Origin: Plotosus lineatus
Taxonomy: Eukaryota > Chordata > Actinopteri > Siluriformes > Plotosidae
Direction of reading: 5' to 3'
NCBI GenBank assembly: GCA_024760905.1
Contig: CM045732.1
Coordinates: 52,830,996 to 52,894,995, forward strand
DNA: 64,000 bases
Shown here: positions 11,320-24,326 of the stretch, one piece after another
Position numbering within the stretch: the first letter of the stretch is position 1
How the letters are laid out: each line of letters starts with the position of its first letter
Program-made: the position numbers and the translations under genes
Notes under the pieces: generated by a model
The model's input: the letters and a program-made list of their open reading frames with translations, nothing else
The model's database searches: none
What the model was told of the DNA's origin: nothing

Positions 11320-14300
11320 CTTCCAGTGTGGTGCCTCTTCCCAAGAGTGGATCTCCCAAGCCAGACAAGTAGCGGGCACTAACAAAAATCTCATATTCTG
11401 TGTCCGCCAACAGGTTCTCGAGCATGACAGTTGTGGAGTCGCCTTTAACAAAGATCTCATCCCTCTCACCACCTTCAGGCTTATAAGCTACATGGTATTG
11501 AAGAACATTCCCAGGAGCGGCTTGCCAAGAGAGTTTCATGGTAGACTCTGTCTCATCAAAGACCCTCAGATTCCGTGGTGAGCCCTTGACTAAAGAAGAT
11601 TGTTGTGCATTAATATACGAAGTGTACTAAGTATTTCATAGTTTATGGGAGTTTTTGTTTGTTTTATTCTCCTCTATAAAAACTACCCATGGTTGCACAA
11701 AAATTCAATGTTTTTAGAGGAACAAAACTGAAAAGCATCATTAGTGCTTACCTTCTTTGGTTGTGCCATGAGTTTCCATTGAGGGCCCCAAGCCGGATGC
11801 ATATTCAGCACTAACGGTCACTCGGTAAGTGGTGATAGGAAAAAGTTCCTCCAGTATAATGGTAGTCTGACTACCTTCAGTCTCTGCCTCCAGGCGCTCT
11901 CCACCACTGACGGGCTCATAGAAGAGTCTATAGCGCAGAACAGGCCCTGGAGCAGCCTGCCATGAAACTCTGAAACTGTCTGTGGTCTCCTCCGTAACTC
12001 TGAGATAACGGACTGCTCCTTGTTCTGTGTTTAATTAAAGTATAACTAACTAAATTAGACCACAATTATATCCAAATATATCCAAATAAATAACAAACAT
12101 GGGAAAGTCGTAACCACAAATAAATTCTCATTAAGTAAAAATTCTATTTTAGAGATTTTAATATTTTATTTGCTGCAACATGATCATGAACTCATACCTT
12201 CTAAAGTCGTCTCTTCTCCTGTTAATGGAAAACTGTCCCCTTTTTCATACTGGGCAATGACATCAACCTCATAGGTGGTGACTGGTGTGAGATAAGGCAG
12301 TACAGCAGTGGTGGTGTCACCAGGCACAGCCAGAGAGATGTAATTGCCGGTTATATCAGCAGCAGGTCGGAAACGAACCAGAAAAGACAATACATCTGCA
12401 GAATCAGAGACCCAAGTAGCTCTGAAACTCCTTGACGTCACTTCAGAGAATGTTAAGGACTTTGGTGGAAGCAAACCTGGAAGGATCAGCAGTCAAATTA
12501 ACTTCAGTTACAATAAAACCTGTCAAAGTGATCATTCGGAGCGGTTTTATTTCTTATACAGACGCTCCACAACTTAAGAACATTCGTTTCACGAACATCC
12601 GGAGATACGAACAGGGCTGTCCGAGGTCAAAAGTGAAAGTGAAAATGAAATGAAATTGAAGAACAAGTAGAAATAGAAATGGAATAAAAATCATAAATAT
12701 AAGTATGAAATATGATTAAACATTATCCTGAGGTACACTTAATATTAGGCTCCGGCATAGGGGCGTGGCTAACACGTGCCAACGATACATTTCTAAACTC
12801 GTGCCAAAAGTTTCAAAGAAGAAACTAATTGACTCCAGTATTATAATGAACTGGATCAGAGTGAGACTCTCTGTAAATCTGATCTGTGCTTGAGAGGAAC
12901 CAGGAGTTTAAACACGGGACATAATGATATTGATAATGTACAGATGATTATGTATAGAGAGAGAGCGAGACTGTATAGAGTACAAACTCATACAGGTTAC
13001 TTATACAAGGTTTAAACACACATTCCCCTCGAAAGAATGCTTTGTAACGACTTACAAACAAATTCATCTAACAAATGGCCATCCGGAACCTAACTCGTTC
13101 GTAAGCTGGGGAGCGTCTGCATTAGTGATCTTTAGACTTAATATTTAAGTATTATAACATTAAACTACTAAAAATAAAACACTGCTATTGCGGTAACAAA
13201 GCTGGCATTCACTTAGTCGAAAGATTTAACAACGCCAACTACAGAAATAAAGGCTGACCTGCAGAATATGCATGTCATAATGCTCGCTACATAGAGGTAC
13301 TGTGAGTTCTAGACCTATACAGTAGTTTATAGGTATTCAGTGTGTGCTCTAGCAAGCAAATTAAAATTGAGCGATGTGTACAGCTGGACAGAATAGGAAA
13401 TTCAACGATGTTCCCAACCCTCACCCTCTTCCCAACTCGGTACAAAAGCACTGCTTAGCAGGGAACAGTGATGTTTCCTTACTTTTCTTCTTGATGTTAA
13501 GGAGCTCCTGCTCAATCCTGAGGCAGATGGACTGTGTCAACTCTTTAGAGATCCTCTCAAAGGCATCAAAGTCCTCCACCTCAAACACATGATTCTCAGC
13601 AGGGAGATTGGCAATAGCCTCCAATTCTGATCGCACCGCATCCTTAACTCCAACAGCAAAAATCTCCACATCTGCATTCTTCAGATTGCTAGCAGGGTCT
13701 TTAAAGGAGTCAGAGGACTTGCCATCGGTGATGAGCACCATGACTCGTGGCACACTTTTGCGGGCACCACGACTTGCCACAAAGATCTTGTCCTTCACAT
13801 AAGTCATAGCCTTGCCAGTGTTTGTGGAGCCGCCACGGTAGGGGAATGCGCGAATGGCCTTAACCACAGCAGAAATGTCATGGTGTTTATTGAGGGCAAA
13901 CTCGGTGTAAGGATCCCTGCTGTACTGCACTAAGCTTATCTGCACTTTGTGGGGACCAACGTCAAAAGAATTGACCAGCACCTCAAGGAAGGATCTCACT
14001 TTCGCAAAGTTAGCCAGTCCTATGCTGTATGATCCATCAACAAGCAGGACAATATCAGCTTGAATGTTAACATCTAGAGAACAATCTGCCAAAGACAAAA
14101 GTATTTTAGAATGCATAGAAATATCTTGATAGTGAAACATGGCTTTTCCTAGATCTATGGTAGAAGGTTAATATGTAGTGTGGGTTCATCTTACCTAATG
14201 ACACTTTGATAGGCTGAGTCTTCTCCATCGCCATCACAGGCTCACTTGGTGAAAAGTCTTTAAGGGCAAATAAACTAATCTCATATTCTGTTTCAGGAGA

Positions 14301-15149
14301 CAGGTCCCTGACATTTACTGAGGTCTGGCTGGGTCCCATGTACATCTCCTGTCTCTTGCTACCCGCAAGCATAGGTATGAGCTGCAACTTGTAGCCTGTG
14401 ATATCACCCTGAGACGCATCCCAGGTCACTCTCATGGACTTCGAGGAAATCTCAGTCACTTGGAGGTTTGAAGCTGGTTCAACAACTACAGAAGTTGAAT
14501 AGAATGGGGTATGAAGGATACAGATACACATGAAGATTAATGTGATTCATATACCACCCACTTTGCTGCGTTGAGTCGTACCTTCTTCTCCACTTGCGAG
14601 GGAGCTGAGCTGGTCCTCTACACCAAGGCACACCTGTGTGACAAACTGCTGCTGCACTTCTTTAATTAAGTCAAAATCTAACACACTGTACACATGTGTG
14701 CTGTGAGGGGTGGAAGCTATTGCTCGGATTTCATCTTCATCTGCACCCTTAATTCCTGAACAGTAAATAAAGGGTTACATGAAATATAATGCACCTTGGC
14801 GATTTATGTTACATTTCATTAAGAGTTCTTCAATGAACATTTGTAATCCACATGATATTTGACATCAATACAATGAGTGAAAAATACCTAAAAGAAAGAC
14901 TTCAACTCCGATGTTCCGTAATCTTCTGGCATACTCATCAACAGGGTCTTGTGATTTTCCATCTGTGATAATAATAGCCACTTTGGGGAAACTTTTCCTG
15001 GATCCAGCCGCTTCAGTAAAAGTGTTTTTCACCAGATAGTCAATAGCTTCACCTGGTATAAAAATTAGGATATTTGTTCATACCAGTGTTCAAGAAGAGC
15101 TCATAACAAAAGTGCTGCCTATAAAAGTTAAAAATGTCATAAAGTGTTA

Positions 15150-15204
<55 letters not shown>

Positions 15205-18200
15205 CACCCCCACAACAATGTATGGACCATTTTACTACATATCTACGCCAAGTTTTGCTCATACAAACAAAACACCTGTCATGGTGTTTCCCCCTTTGTA
15301 GGGTAGGTTTCTGATGGCCTGGAGGAGCTCGGCCCGTCTAAAATACTGGTTCAAGTTGAATTCGGTTCTGGTATCTGTGCTGTATTGCACTACAGCCACC
15401 CTGGTCTTGTCTTCTCCAATATCAAAGGCTCCTGCCACAGCACCAATGAAATTTCTGATGTACTTGAAGTTTTCCCTTCCAACGCTCCAGGAGCCATCGA
15501 CCAGAAAAGCCAGATCAGCTATAGCACTCTTGGAGCACTCTGGAGGACGCAAAGCCAAAAACAAATTAGTGGAATTAACCGTACATATACAAATAAATAT
15601 GCATAAATTGTGTACTTCCTGGAAAATGACAACAAATCTCTAAATGCATGTTTATTCCAACTAAACTTTTGTTTTAGCAACGACTTGACTATTTTCTTAT
15701 TCCGAACCCAAGCGGATATGTGGTGTTGAGTTCTATGAATGGTTCTATTGAATATATCAGTATGAGTCATTAGTATGCATGCTGATGTCAATCCTCTGGG
15801 CTCTTTTTATCCCACATCACGCAGCTGTCGATGACACAGGAAATATTAAAAGTGTTAATAAAAGCATTTAAATTCTATAGGGCAATGACACATTACAACA
15901 CCAAACAAACTGAACTCTGTGTGCTGGTTGGTTAGATTTTAATGACCTCACCCTTCTACAGCCATCAGTTAGACTATATTTTTGTGTAAATATCTAAAAT
16001 GTTTCCGCTCTGATATAGCTATATTTCTTAGAAACAGAATTCGTGACGATATAACTTGCATCAAAATAAAAATTACATTTAAAAAGCTGATGAATTCCCT
16101 GATATACAACAACAATTATAAGCACCTAGGACAGATTACAACATGCACAGTGCAAAATATTCCATGGAAGATATGAAATGTGGTGTTCCTTCAATGAAAA
16201 AGTCTCCACTCGGATCCGCTCAATTAAAAAAAAAAAAAAAAAAAAAAAAAAGTGTTTTGGTAGCTGTTTATCTTGAATGTAGTCAAACTTACTAATGGAC
16301 TCCACAACCGGCTTCCTTGCAGTCCCACTTGTATTACTGGACTGAACTGAGAAGGAAAAACAATGCAGCTTCGGTGACGAAATTACTTTATAGCAAACCA
16401 TCTGCTACAATTTTCCATCATAAGCTCTCCATTTCTGAGGCAAATTTTTAATTTGACAGTGTTTTTATACGTACTTGTTAACTGTCCAAATATAGGAATG
16501 CTTTCATCCACACCATCATAGGCACTGATTGAAACAGAATAATCTATGTCTGGAGTGAGGTCTGTAATATCAGTGCTATTGGCTGAGGCAGGAAGAGTGA
16601 AGTCTTTGAAATCATCTGAAAATGAAATAAGAGGGAAAATAAATGTAAAAAGTTCTTAGTAGATACACACATGGAGTCTTTCATTGGCTGATTACTTACC
16701 GATATCTGATGTTACTTGTATTCTGTAGCTTTGTATTCGAGATAATGACCTTTTCCATGACATTTGTACTGTGTTTTCATTTAGGATTTTAAATTTCAAG
16801 TCCGAGGGAGGCTCCACTGCAAACGTAAGTGTTATATGTTAACAGACACATCAAGTAACACTAAAAGAAGTGCTAAATAGATGCAAGTTACAGAGAGTAA
16901 ATGTTCACAAAATTAATTTCAATAACCCCAACAACAAACACTTCAAGGTTGAAGTCGATTCGTTCACTGTTGGGTGGGACGACAAAACTGACAGTGGTGT
17001 TGTTGACACGACAACAAAAAGAAAAAGGTGAGAAAAGCCATTTTTGAGGCAAAATGGCCTTTGCTTGAGTTGCCCAACCTAGAAGCCCTAAGGTCAGCAG
17101 TTCAAGCAGGAAGCCTAAACACACGTCATTCTGAAAAGTTCATTCATATACCAGTGCAGACATTAAATGGACCATCCAATACATGCTGTATGCAATCAGT
17201 ACCAGGCATGCCCTTTAATCCACCAGTAAAATCAAGTTCAACTCATAAAAATGCAACACTTTCATTCAAGATATTGATTATACAATGGAATTTGCATAGT
17301 TTAACAACATCAGGCAGGTTCTTTCAGAAATTAGGACCATATGTTATATATACACGGTGAATGTATATATACACATATTGAAAGAAAGCATCTGTAAACA
17401 TTACCATACAGTGTGTCAATCCAGTATATCATCCATTGCAAACCATTAAAAAGAATACACAATTTGTCATGAGAGACTCTTGTGTACTTCCTTTTCATTG
17501 AGCAATTTATACAGAAGATGGCATGAGATGATGAAACAGTGCATAAACGCTCGCATGGAGAGTATAGAGAAATGTGTACATCATGAAAATAAATAAGTAA
17601 ATAAAAACATAAAGCAGCCAAGATATGATATAAAGTCTGATTTAATAATAATAATAATAATAATGCACTGTCTTCATGTCCGGATCTCAGGTCATTAATG
17701 TAGGTGAGAAAGTTGTTTAGGAACAACTTGATGACTTGGACAAAAGGTTTCTATGTACATGAGGGACCACACAGAGACCATAATATATTTCACGATGACA
17801 TTCTTCCACAGAGGAGCGTTGCATGCAGTCTATGCTAGAATTTTTCAAAGGGAAGTATTCTAACAGATGTTCAACAGAAGTCTAACATCTGCATTGAGGA
17901 TAGACATGCTTATTTTATTCTTTTCAAGCATCCTATTTGAGTGAAGGAATTCTAAAAATTCTTTGATAAAATTATATTTTATCATACGAAGTCAAAAGTA
18001 AATCATGTTTTCTGTAATACTTAGTAAAAACATATGATGTAAGGTGTAGAAATAGCTAGAGGTAGATAAATAGAATTTAATTTGTGTGGGTGTGTGCCAG
18101 TGGGATTAACAGGTAACGTCTTGCTTGTGTCTGATGTGTATAATTATGTCCGTTTTATCGTGAATCAATGTTGATTTGATTATGTAATCGTTACCTCTCC

Positions 18201-19982
18201 ATGAAGAGGATATTCTGAGTTCCATGCAAAGAAAACAAGAGGGACGGTGTTTGGTAGCAGGAGAGGAGCATGCATTGAAAGGTGGGCAGTTGGTGCATGG
18301 AATCTCAGAATATCGTGCTAAAATACATGGTGGGAAAAGCCAGAGCTCACAAAACATTAAGTGCACAGGCAGACAACAACAAAACACAACCGAAGCAACA
18401 AATTTGAGATCATGGAGGCTGCTGGAAAGGTGGCTCACCAACCTGGCGCCTCAACCTCAAGAGGCCCGAGTAGATCCCCCTCGTGTCCGAACAGGCCTCA
18501 TCTCCAAACCATGACTCGTCACTCATTCTCAGAAATCAAGTCCAGTATTCTTGCATGTGGTGTCAAAAACATGACACTAAAGTCTAAACCAAAATGGCCA
18601 ACATGCTTGAGGGAAAGGGCTTCAGTGCGCATTAAAAGATGTCAGCATAAAATGATGAATTTAAGAGAACTTTCTGCTTTGTAAACGGAAAAGGAGTCCT
18701 GTCGGTAGCACACCGCCGCCATCCCTTAGGGAACATCTGGTCTGTGGCAATAACCTCTACCCGGCACGCTGTTCTTTTCGACTTGCACCCATTGCCAGGC
18801 AGCATGGAAAAGAAGTCTTCACGAAAAGTCGGACGGATGCCAAAGTAATTCCACAACATGTGCTGACATTAAACACAACTGAAAATTAACTTTCCATATG
18901 GACTGCAAGTCAGCACTTTTTGAAAATTGCCCTAAAAAGCCTAAAAAGACTCTTTGTCTTTGCTCTCCAGGGATTAATCTGGTGTTCTCCTCTTACATCT
19001 TTCCACTCTATGTCAGAAGATATAGCAAGAGAAGATATTTGATGCCTTCACTAAAAGGTTTTCAAAGAAGAGAATAAAAAATGTTTCCATTATGAGTAAT
19101 ACGTGAATTAAGCTTCATTTTCGACTTTACTCCCCCCCCCCAAGGTCATGTTGTAATTTTCTTACAAACAATTCCTGGACACATAGCTGACACTCTGTGC
19201 CAACTTATATTACAGATCTATTCTTTTATATTATTCTTAAAACAATTCTACTTTAAATAGCCAATACTGCAAACATTAAAAACAACCGATGCTGCTGTAA
19301 TTACTGTAAATATTTTCACCGCAAAGAATAATTACAGATGTCCACAGTAAAATATTTCAATGGCATTTTTATTAGTTCTTATTTCCATCTTTCCAATTTT
19401 TTTGTTAAATGAAGTGCCAGGAACGGTTATCCCAGACTATTCCAGTACCTCATTAAACAGGAACTGACTCGTAATTGGAGATTATTTGTCTGACCAGACT
19501 GATGACTTCATGTGTATAGTATGACATTAAGAGCATAGGTGGCCTGTCTTTGTGTTTGCATTCAACGTTGTACTACTTTATACCAGATTTTAACTAGATT
19601 TTTATGTCTGTTCATTTTACATCAGGAAGTTTGAGCTGCATATACAGTAAATAAATCAATAAATAAATAGGGGAAGAAAATTGTGATCTTACGTGGATCG
19701 ATATCTCATCAAAGTCAAGCCTTGGATATCAAATATTTATTTGTAAATATACACCAATAAAACATGAGCATGTTTTAATACAGCAGTAAAGAAATAAGGA
19801 TGTGAGTGAGGAGGAATTAAGTGGGATACCCTGTGGAATGTGGAAAGAATACAAAGAAGGGAAAATGGAAGGTAGAGACAGCTGGGAAATTGCTGTGAGG
19901 AGGTAACTGTACCTTGAGCCTCTGCTACATTCAGCAATACTGCAAGGAGGCCAACAGTGGCCCACAACAACCTTCTCTTCAT
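11320..19982 (-). CDS. col12a1: Collagen XII alpha-1 chain, N-terminal part (12 coding exons; gene continues past left edge)
   Basis: FACIT collagen secreted to the matrix, where it decorates collagen I fibrils. Coding exons, 5' to 3': 19982-19913 (start and signal peptide, [17 protein letters not shown]...), 16816-16700 and 16615-16475 (FN3-1), 16346-16293 (linker), 15539-15276, 15052-14888 and 14755-14582 (vWA-1), 14485-14195 (FN3-2), 14085-13483 (vWA-2 in one exon), 12476-12198 (FN3-3), 12024-11752 (FN3-4), 11589-11320 (FN3-5). Every intron is phase 1 with GT-AG ends and the frame holds throughout (2701 nt, about 900 codons). Both vWA domains keep the metal-site motif (DGSWS and DGSYS) and the later ITDGKS segment. 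The order signal-FN3-vWA-FN3-vWA-FN3x3 matches the long form of collagen XII and distinguishes it from collagen XIV. The remaining FN3/vWA, laminin-G-like and collagen domains are not in this window. Teleosts may carry two paralogues; I cannot say which this is. Confidence 0.96.
12559..13119. mobile_element. TA-flanked inverted-repeat element M5 in a col12a1 intron
   Basis: Ends CAGACGCTCC / GGAGCGTCTG, with TA at 12557-12558 on the left and CA on the right. Lies between the vWA-2 exon (ends 13483) and the FN3-3 exon (starts 12476). Same family as the nested fragment at 4408-4827. Confidence 0.7.
15151..15201. repeat. (AT)n microsatellite in a 223-bp col12a1 intron
   Basis: About 25 AT units within the short intron between two vWA-1 exons (15276 and 15052). 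Confidence 0.95.
16817..19912. other. col12a1 intron between signal-peptide exon and FN3-1
   Basis: Mostly unique sequence, with (TAA)n at about 17641-17663, a C-run near 19133-19141 and several unremarkable ORFs. No recognised exon or element. Confidence 0.5.
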
Positions 19983-20018
19983 TTTATTTAGCAGGGAGTC
20001 AGCAGCACATTAATTAAT
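19983..20018 (-). other. col12a1: col12a1 5' UTR segment of the start-codon exon
   Basis: Directly upstream of the ATG at 19982. A clean acceptor (tctttgcag) ends at 20019, so the start-codon exon runs 20018-19913 and an upstream noncoding exon must exist. Confidence 0.7.
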
Positions 20019-21127
20019 CTGCAAAGACAAGATTCCCATTCAGCTCAGAAAAGGAACTGGAATTATTCGACACTTCATGGAAAGCAAAGAAGAAAGACAT
20101 GGACATTCTGAGACTGCACTGAGTGCAAGTCCAGGACTTTGCAAAGGGATGAACTCTTTCTGGAGAGGAATTATTCGAAAAGACATTTTACAATATATAT
20201 AATAAATCGAGACTGAATAGAAATATATAAATGATGACTACCATCTATGACAGCTATGAGTGGAAATAAGCAGCAGGAGTCACACCACTTTTTCCTACTG
20301 AGGGCCAGATGGGGGAAGAAAAAAAAAAAAAAAAAAAAAAGTCACACATGCAGGGGTTACACTGGGATTAAGGAGTCGTTCCATACGTGGGAGCCAACAA
20401 TGTGGGAAAAGTAGTCCTCATTTTATCCATTATTATACAGAGTTCCCAACATACACTGTAATGGAAATGTGATTCAGTTTTTAAAATAAATATTAAGAAA
20501 TGAAATTCCCAATTGGGGTTTTTTTTGTCATTGAAGGAAAAGACAGACTTTTAAAATGAAAGCATTCCTCTATAAAGAAGTCTAAACTGTTCAAGCATAA
20601 TTATAACTATTACTTCTCACTATGATTTAATTTTCCACCAAAATCATAGTAAAAGAAGTCAGCTCGAGTTCGCTCGACTCTGCTGAGCTCCACCAGGTTA
20701 AACCCTGTTCACAGAGCCCATCTTCTATCTTCAATCAAAAAATTAATTTAATTAATAATCAACAGATCTGCTTGATTGCCACTATTAGGCAGCCCTGTTT
20801 TTATATGCTTTATAAAAGCTTCAACACGGTCATGAAAAGGGCTTTGCAAATAAAACAAAAAAAGGGTTATACATTTCCGAAAAATAACAAATATAACCAC
20901 ACTCCCCCCTCTGGTTTCCCAATCTATTTAACAACACTTAGAATATTTGGCCACTTATAGGGTAATAACCCTCATTAATATTTTAATAGGGACGAGGGGG
21001 GACACGTCATCATGTTAAAGTACAGTGTACATTTTTTTTTTTTTTTAACCCCAAACCAAACTTTAATAGTTTGGTTTTAGTTAGTTACATTTTAATAATC
21101 CACTTTTAGTTGAAATTAGCCATAACA

Positions 21128-21158
<31 letters not shown>

Positions 21159-21782
21159 AACTGTACGCCCTGAGGCGTTGAACGTCTGGCCGGGTTCGAG
21201 GGTTTCCAGCAGCTCTTCGGCGCCCCCTCGTGGATATAAACATAAACGCTGGAGAATTCATGTTCATTCAAGTTTGGAAAAAGTTTCGTAAGCAGCACCG
21301 ACCCGATTTAACCTGCGCTAAACTCGGAATTAAACTACATACACAAGCTTTAAACTCTATTAATTACATGAGAAAATGTTGTACATTATTCTTAAATTTC
21401 CAGAAAAAATATGAAAAAATATAAAGTTACATTAAAAAAAAATAATAATAATAATAAAAAAAACAATTGCACTTAACAGAGCAGCACTGTTATAAATAAA
21501 TATATTTTATACATAAAGACAAACTTAGTTGGTTCTGCGTGCAGGGACTAGTTTTTTTATATTTACACACGCCGTGTACACGGCGTGTGTAAATATAAAA
21601 AAACTAGTCCCTGCACGCAGAACCAACTAAGTTTGTGGTTTCCACTTCATTACCCAATTTAATTAGATTCCCTGGGACACTTGTAGTAGAATAATAAACG
21701 AGCAACTGAACATAAATTACTTTTTTAAAAGAAAAATCTCGAAATAAAACGAGCATTTCGAAGTGAAGCGAATGGATCTGAC
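20019..21782. other. Probable col12a1 5' intron
   Basis: Between the noncoding first exon and the start-codon exon. Contains an A-run at about 20317-20340, (AAAT)n at about 21127-21160 and the 118-bp palindrome. Confidence 0.45.
21519..21636. repeat. Perfect 118-bp palindrome, no spacer
   Basis: Two 59-nt arms meet at GTGT|ACAC (between 21577 and 21578). I paired every position; all match, and symmetry stops at 21518/21637. Confidence 0.95.
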
Positions 21783-21960
21783 CTGGTGATGGAGATGAAA
21801 GGACTGAGGAGCCGTGCGCACACACACACACACACACACACACACGCGCGCGCTCACTCGCTCGCGCTGGGTCGCTTCAGGCTCGCGTTCCGCGCGCTCT
21901 TTAAGGGCAGAAGGCTGTAGTGCTGGGGGAGGGAGTCTGAGAGCACAACCTGCTACTTAA
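21783..21960 (-). promoter_or_regulatory. col12a1: Probable col12a1 noncoding first exon and promoter
   Basis: On the minus strand a good donor (CAG|gtcaga) ends a possible exon at 21783. Upstream lies a (GT)n stretch (21829-21845), a GC-rich stretch with several CpGs, and a TTAAAG box near 21900 that could serve as a weak TATA element. Position upstream of the coding exons and CpG content suggest the transcription start. This is inference; no transcript is visible. Confidence 0.45.
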
Positions 21961-22493
21961 TACCGAGGGGTTGTTCCCAGCCGACTTTTTCCATGCGTAG
22001 ACCCTTACGACAGGCTTCAAGAATGGCAACCCCCACTTTTAAGGGTTTGCAGACACGCAAGACTCATAGAAATGTGGAGTCAGTGAACTTCGGGGACTTC
22101 AGTGACTCGACTTTCAGTTCCCAACTGTGGACCGTGTCCCAAATCACTGAACACTCCAGCTGCTAATATGCTGCCTGGGTAGTGTACAGGACTAATGATT
22201 CAAAACACAACCCCCGAGTACAGCGGCTCGATTAAAGTGCTCAACGATGAAGGATCAGAGCCCTGGTGGTGTGAAGGAAATGGCTTAAATATCATGATTG
22301 GCTTGATTAAACAAGATTTAATCATTCATACACATTAATATTTAATTTATGGAAGATTCTATACACCAAATAGATCCACTTATGAAACTTCACTGTGAAT
22401 TTTAAACAGCATTAAACCACAATATTCTTTTACAGTTCAACCTGCAGGTAGACAGGGTCCTCTACAGGACAGTCTGTGTACATTTCTTTAAAT

Positions 22494-23053
22494 CAGTGCT
22501 TCACAAATAGTGTGATGCCGGGGGAACATGCTTTTCAGGAGTAGTGTACTGTACGAGAATGAAGTGTAATTGCACCTCCACTCCACTAATTGGCAGTGGC
22601 GCTCTCATTGTACCGCTATGGTGTAGCGGTTTCTCAACACGAGCAAACGATATGAAGTGAAGTAAAGTTTGCTTAGTAAACCATGGTCCCCTCAAGAAAC
22701 AACACGAAAAATTTCTAACAGGAACAAAGAGAAAGGTGGAGAGAGACGGAGATATTAAGACATAAAATGAGTTTAAATAAGGATGTATTTTTTTATTTCA
22801 GGCACATTGGTGCACTTTAAATCTTTTCTATTCGATTTAAAAGCAATGTTAATGAAGTTTTTCTTTATAAGTTGAACTATATTTATTTATTTTTTGCTTT
22901 TGATGTTAATAAAGATACTATGTTATGCAGAAGTGTACTAATAATTTTATAGAGAAAGAATACTATTTATAGTCGCTTGCGGGGCGGTGGGGGGAGGGAA
23001 ATGTTTTTTCTCTTCCTAGAGGGGGCGTCATGGAAAATAATTGAGAAGCACTA
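22494..23053. mobile_element. hAT-like nonautonomous element with exact 8-bp duplication
   Basis: Left end CAGTGCTTCACAA, right end TTGAGAAGCACTA, flanked by CTTTAAAT at 22486-22493 and 23054-23061. No transposase. Lies between the col12a1 promoter and the cox7a2 poly(A) site. Confidence 0.85.
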
Positions 23054-23164
23054 CTTTAAATTAATCCAACAGCAGAAGGTTGATGATAACTGAGCATTTT
23101 TAAAATAAACTGTATATTTAGATGACTAAACGTTAATTAATTTGTGATGTCATCAAACACAGAC

Positions 23165-23302
23165 AGACAGAATGTGCAATGGTTTTATTACATATTAGAA
23201 GGTTACAGAACAATCAAGAAATATTGATCCTGTGTAGAGCAAAAAAAAAAAAATATTCACAGCTGGACAAGATTTATTTAACACCTCCAAAAAGGAACAT
23301 CT
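23165..23302 (-). terminator. cox7a2: cox7a2 3' UTR with poly(A) signal
   Basis: A minus-strand AATAAA lies at 23184-23189, about 115 nt downstream of the stop codon. Cleavage would fall near 23165, which is only about 110 bp from the right end of a hAT-like element. Confidence 0.65.
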
Positions 23303-24277
23303 TTAGTTACTCTTCCTGGGCACTGCTGCTCGAACCAACTCGTATATGACATATCCAGTTCCTGTAGCCAAAAATATTTCACAATATATTAATTCAGGAG
23401 TCATATCTCAAGGAATCCGCAGAGGAGACGCCTTGTAATTAGAAACAGCGATAATCAGTTAATAATTCAAAACTCACCAAAGACTGTGAGGGCCATTGTC
23501 AATGAGTACAGGACGGCATCTTTAGAACCTCCTTTCAAGTGAACAGGCACACCATTGTCCTCCTACAAAAGCCAAAGGGTGCTTATGATCTCACACTAGA
23601 CTGGTATGCCCCATAGTGCTCAGAGACTTAATAAACACCGGCCTGTGTGTGCACATGGGGGTGGCATGCAGGCAATGAGAAGCTTCTTTATAGCTGCTAT
23701 AATTACAGGAATTTAGACAAAAGATGTTGATCCTGTATTGCTTTCATTTCTGCCACCTAACAATTACAGAATACTGAAGTGTGTGGGCTGTAATGCTTTA
23801 TCAATCTGTGTATTGAAGGTACCGCACGCAAACATTTGAATCAGTCTCAACTATCTGAATCTTGTACTTAGAACAATAGAATCATCACAAACCTAAAATT
23901 CGGCTATTTTACCTCTGGTCAAAGTAAAACAGGGCGTGTCAGCATGGAAAGTGATATGACTGCAATCTTTGGGCACTAAGTGAAGCTTTCAGTAATTTTA
24001 ACTGCCTCTCATTTCAAGCAACACATCACATCACATGCAATGATTAGTAGATTCAGTTCATTCTACATCCAAAACCTCAACAAGCAGATTACAGAGCTAC
24101 TGTGTATACTTATCTGAGTTCCTACAGAAAGAAAGAAAAATATGTCCATAGAGATCAATTCAAAAAGAAAATCTTATTCAGTAGCAGTAATGTATTTAAA
24201 GGTACAGAGGAAATTATTAGATACATAAACAAGCACTTTTGTAATGAACACGTATGCTTACACAACACACATACATA

Positions 24278-24326
<49 letters not shown>

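Noticed and set aside
18224..18684. Overlapping ~100-codon plus-strand frames in col12a1 intron
   Set aside because: No recognisable domain, no supporting splice sites or conserved neighbours; likely chance.
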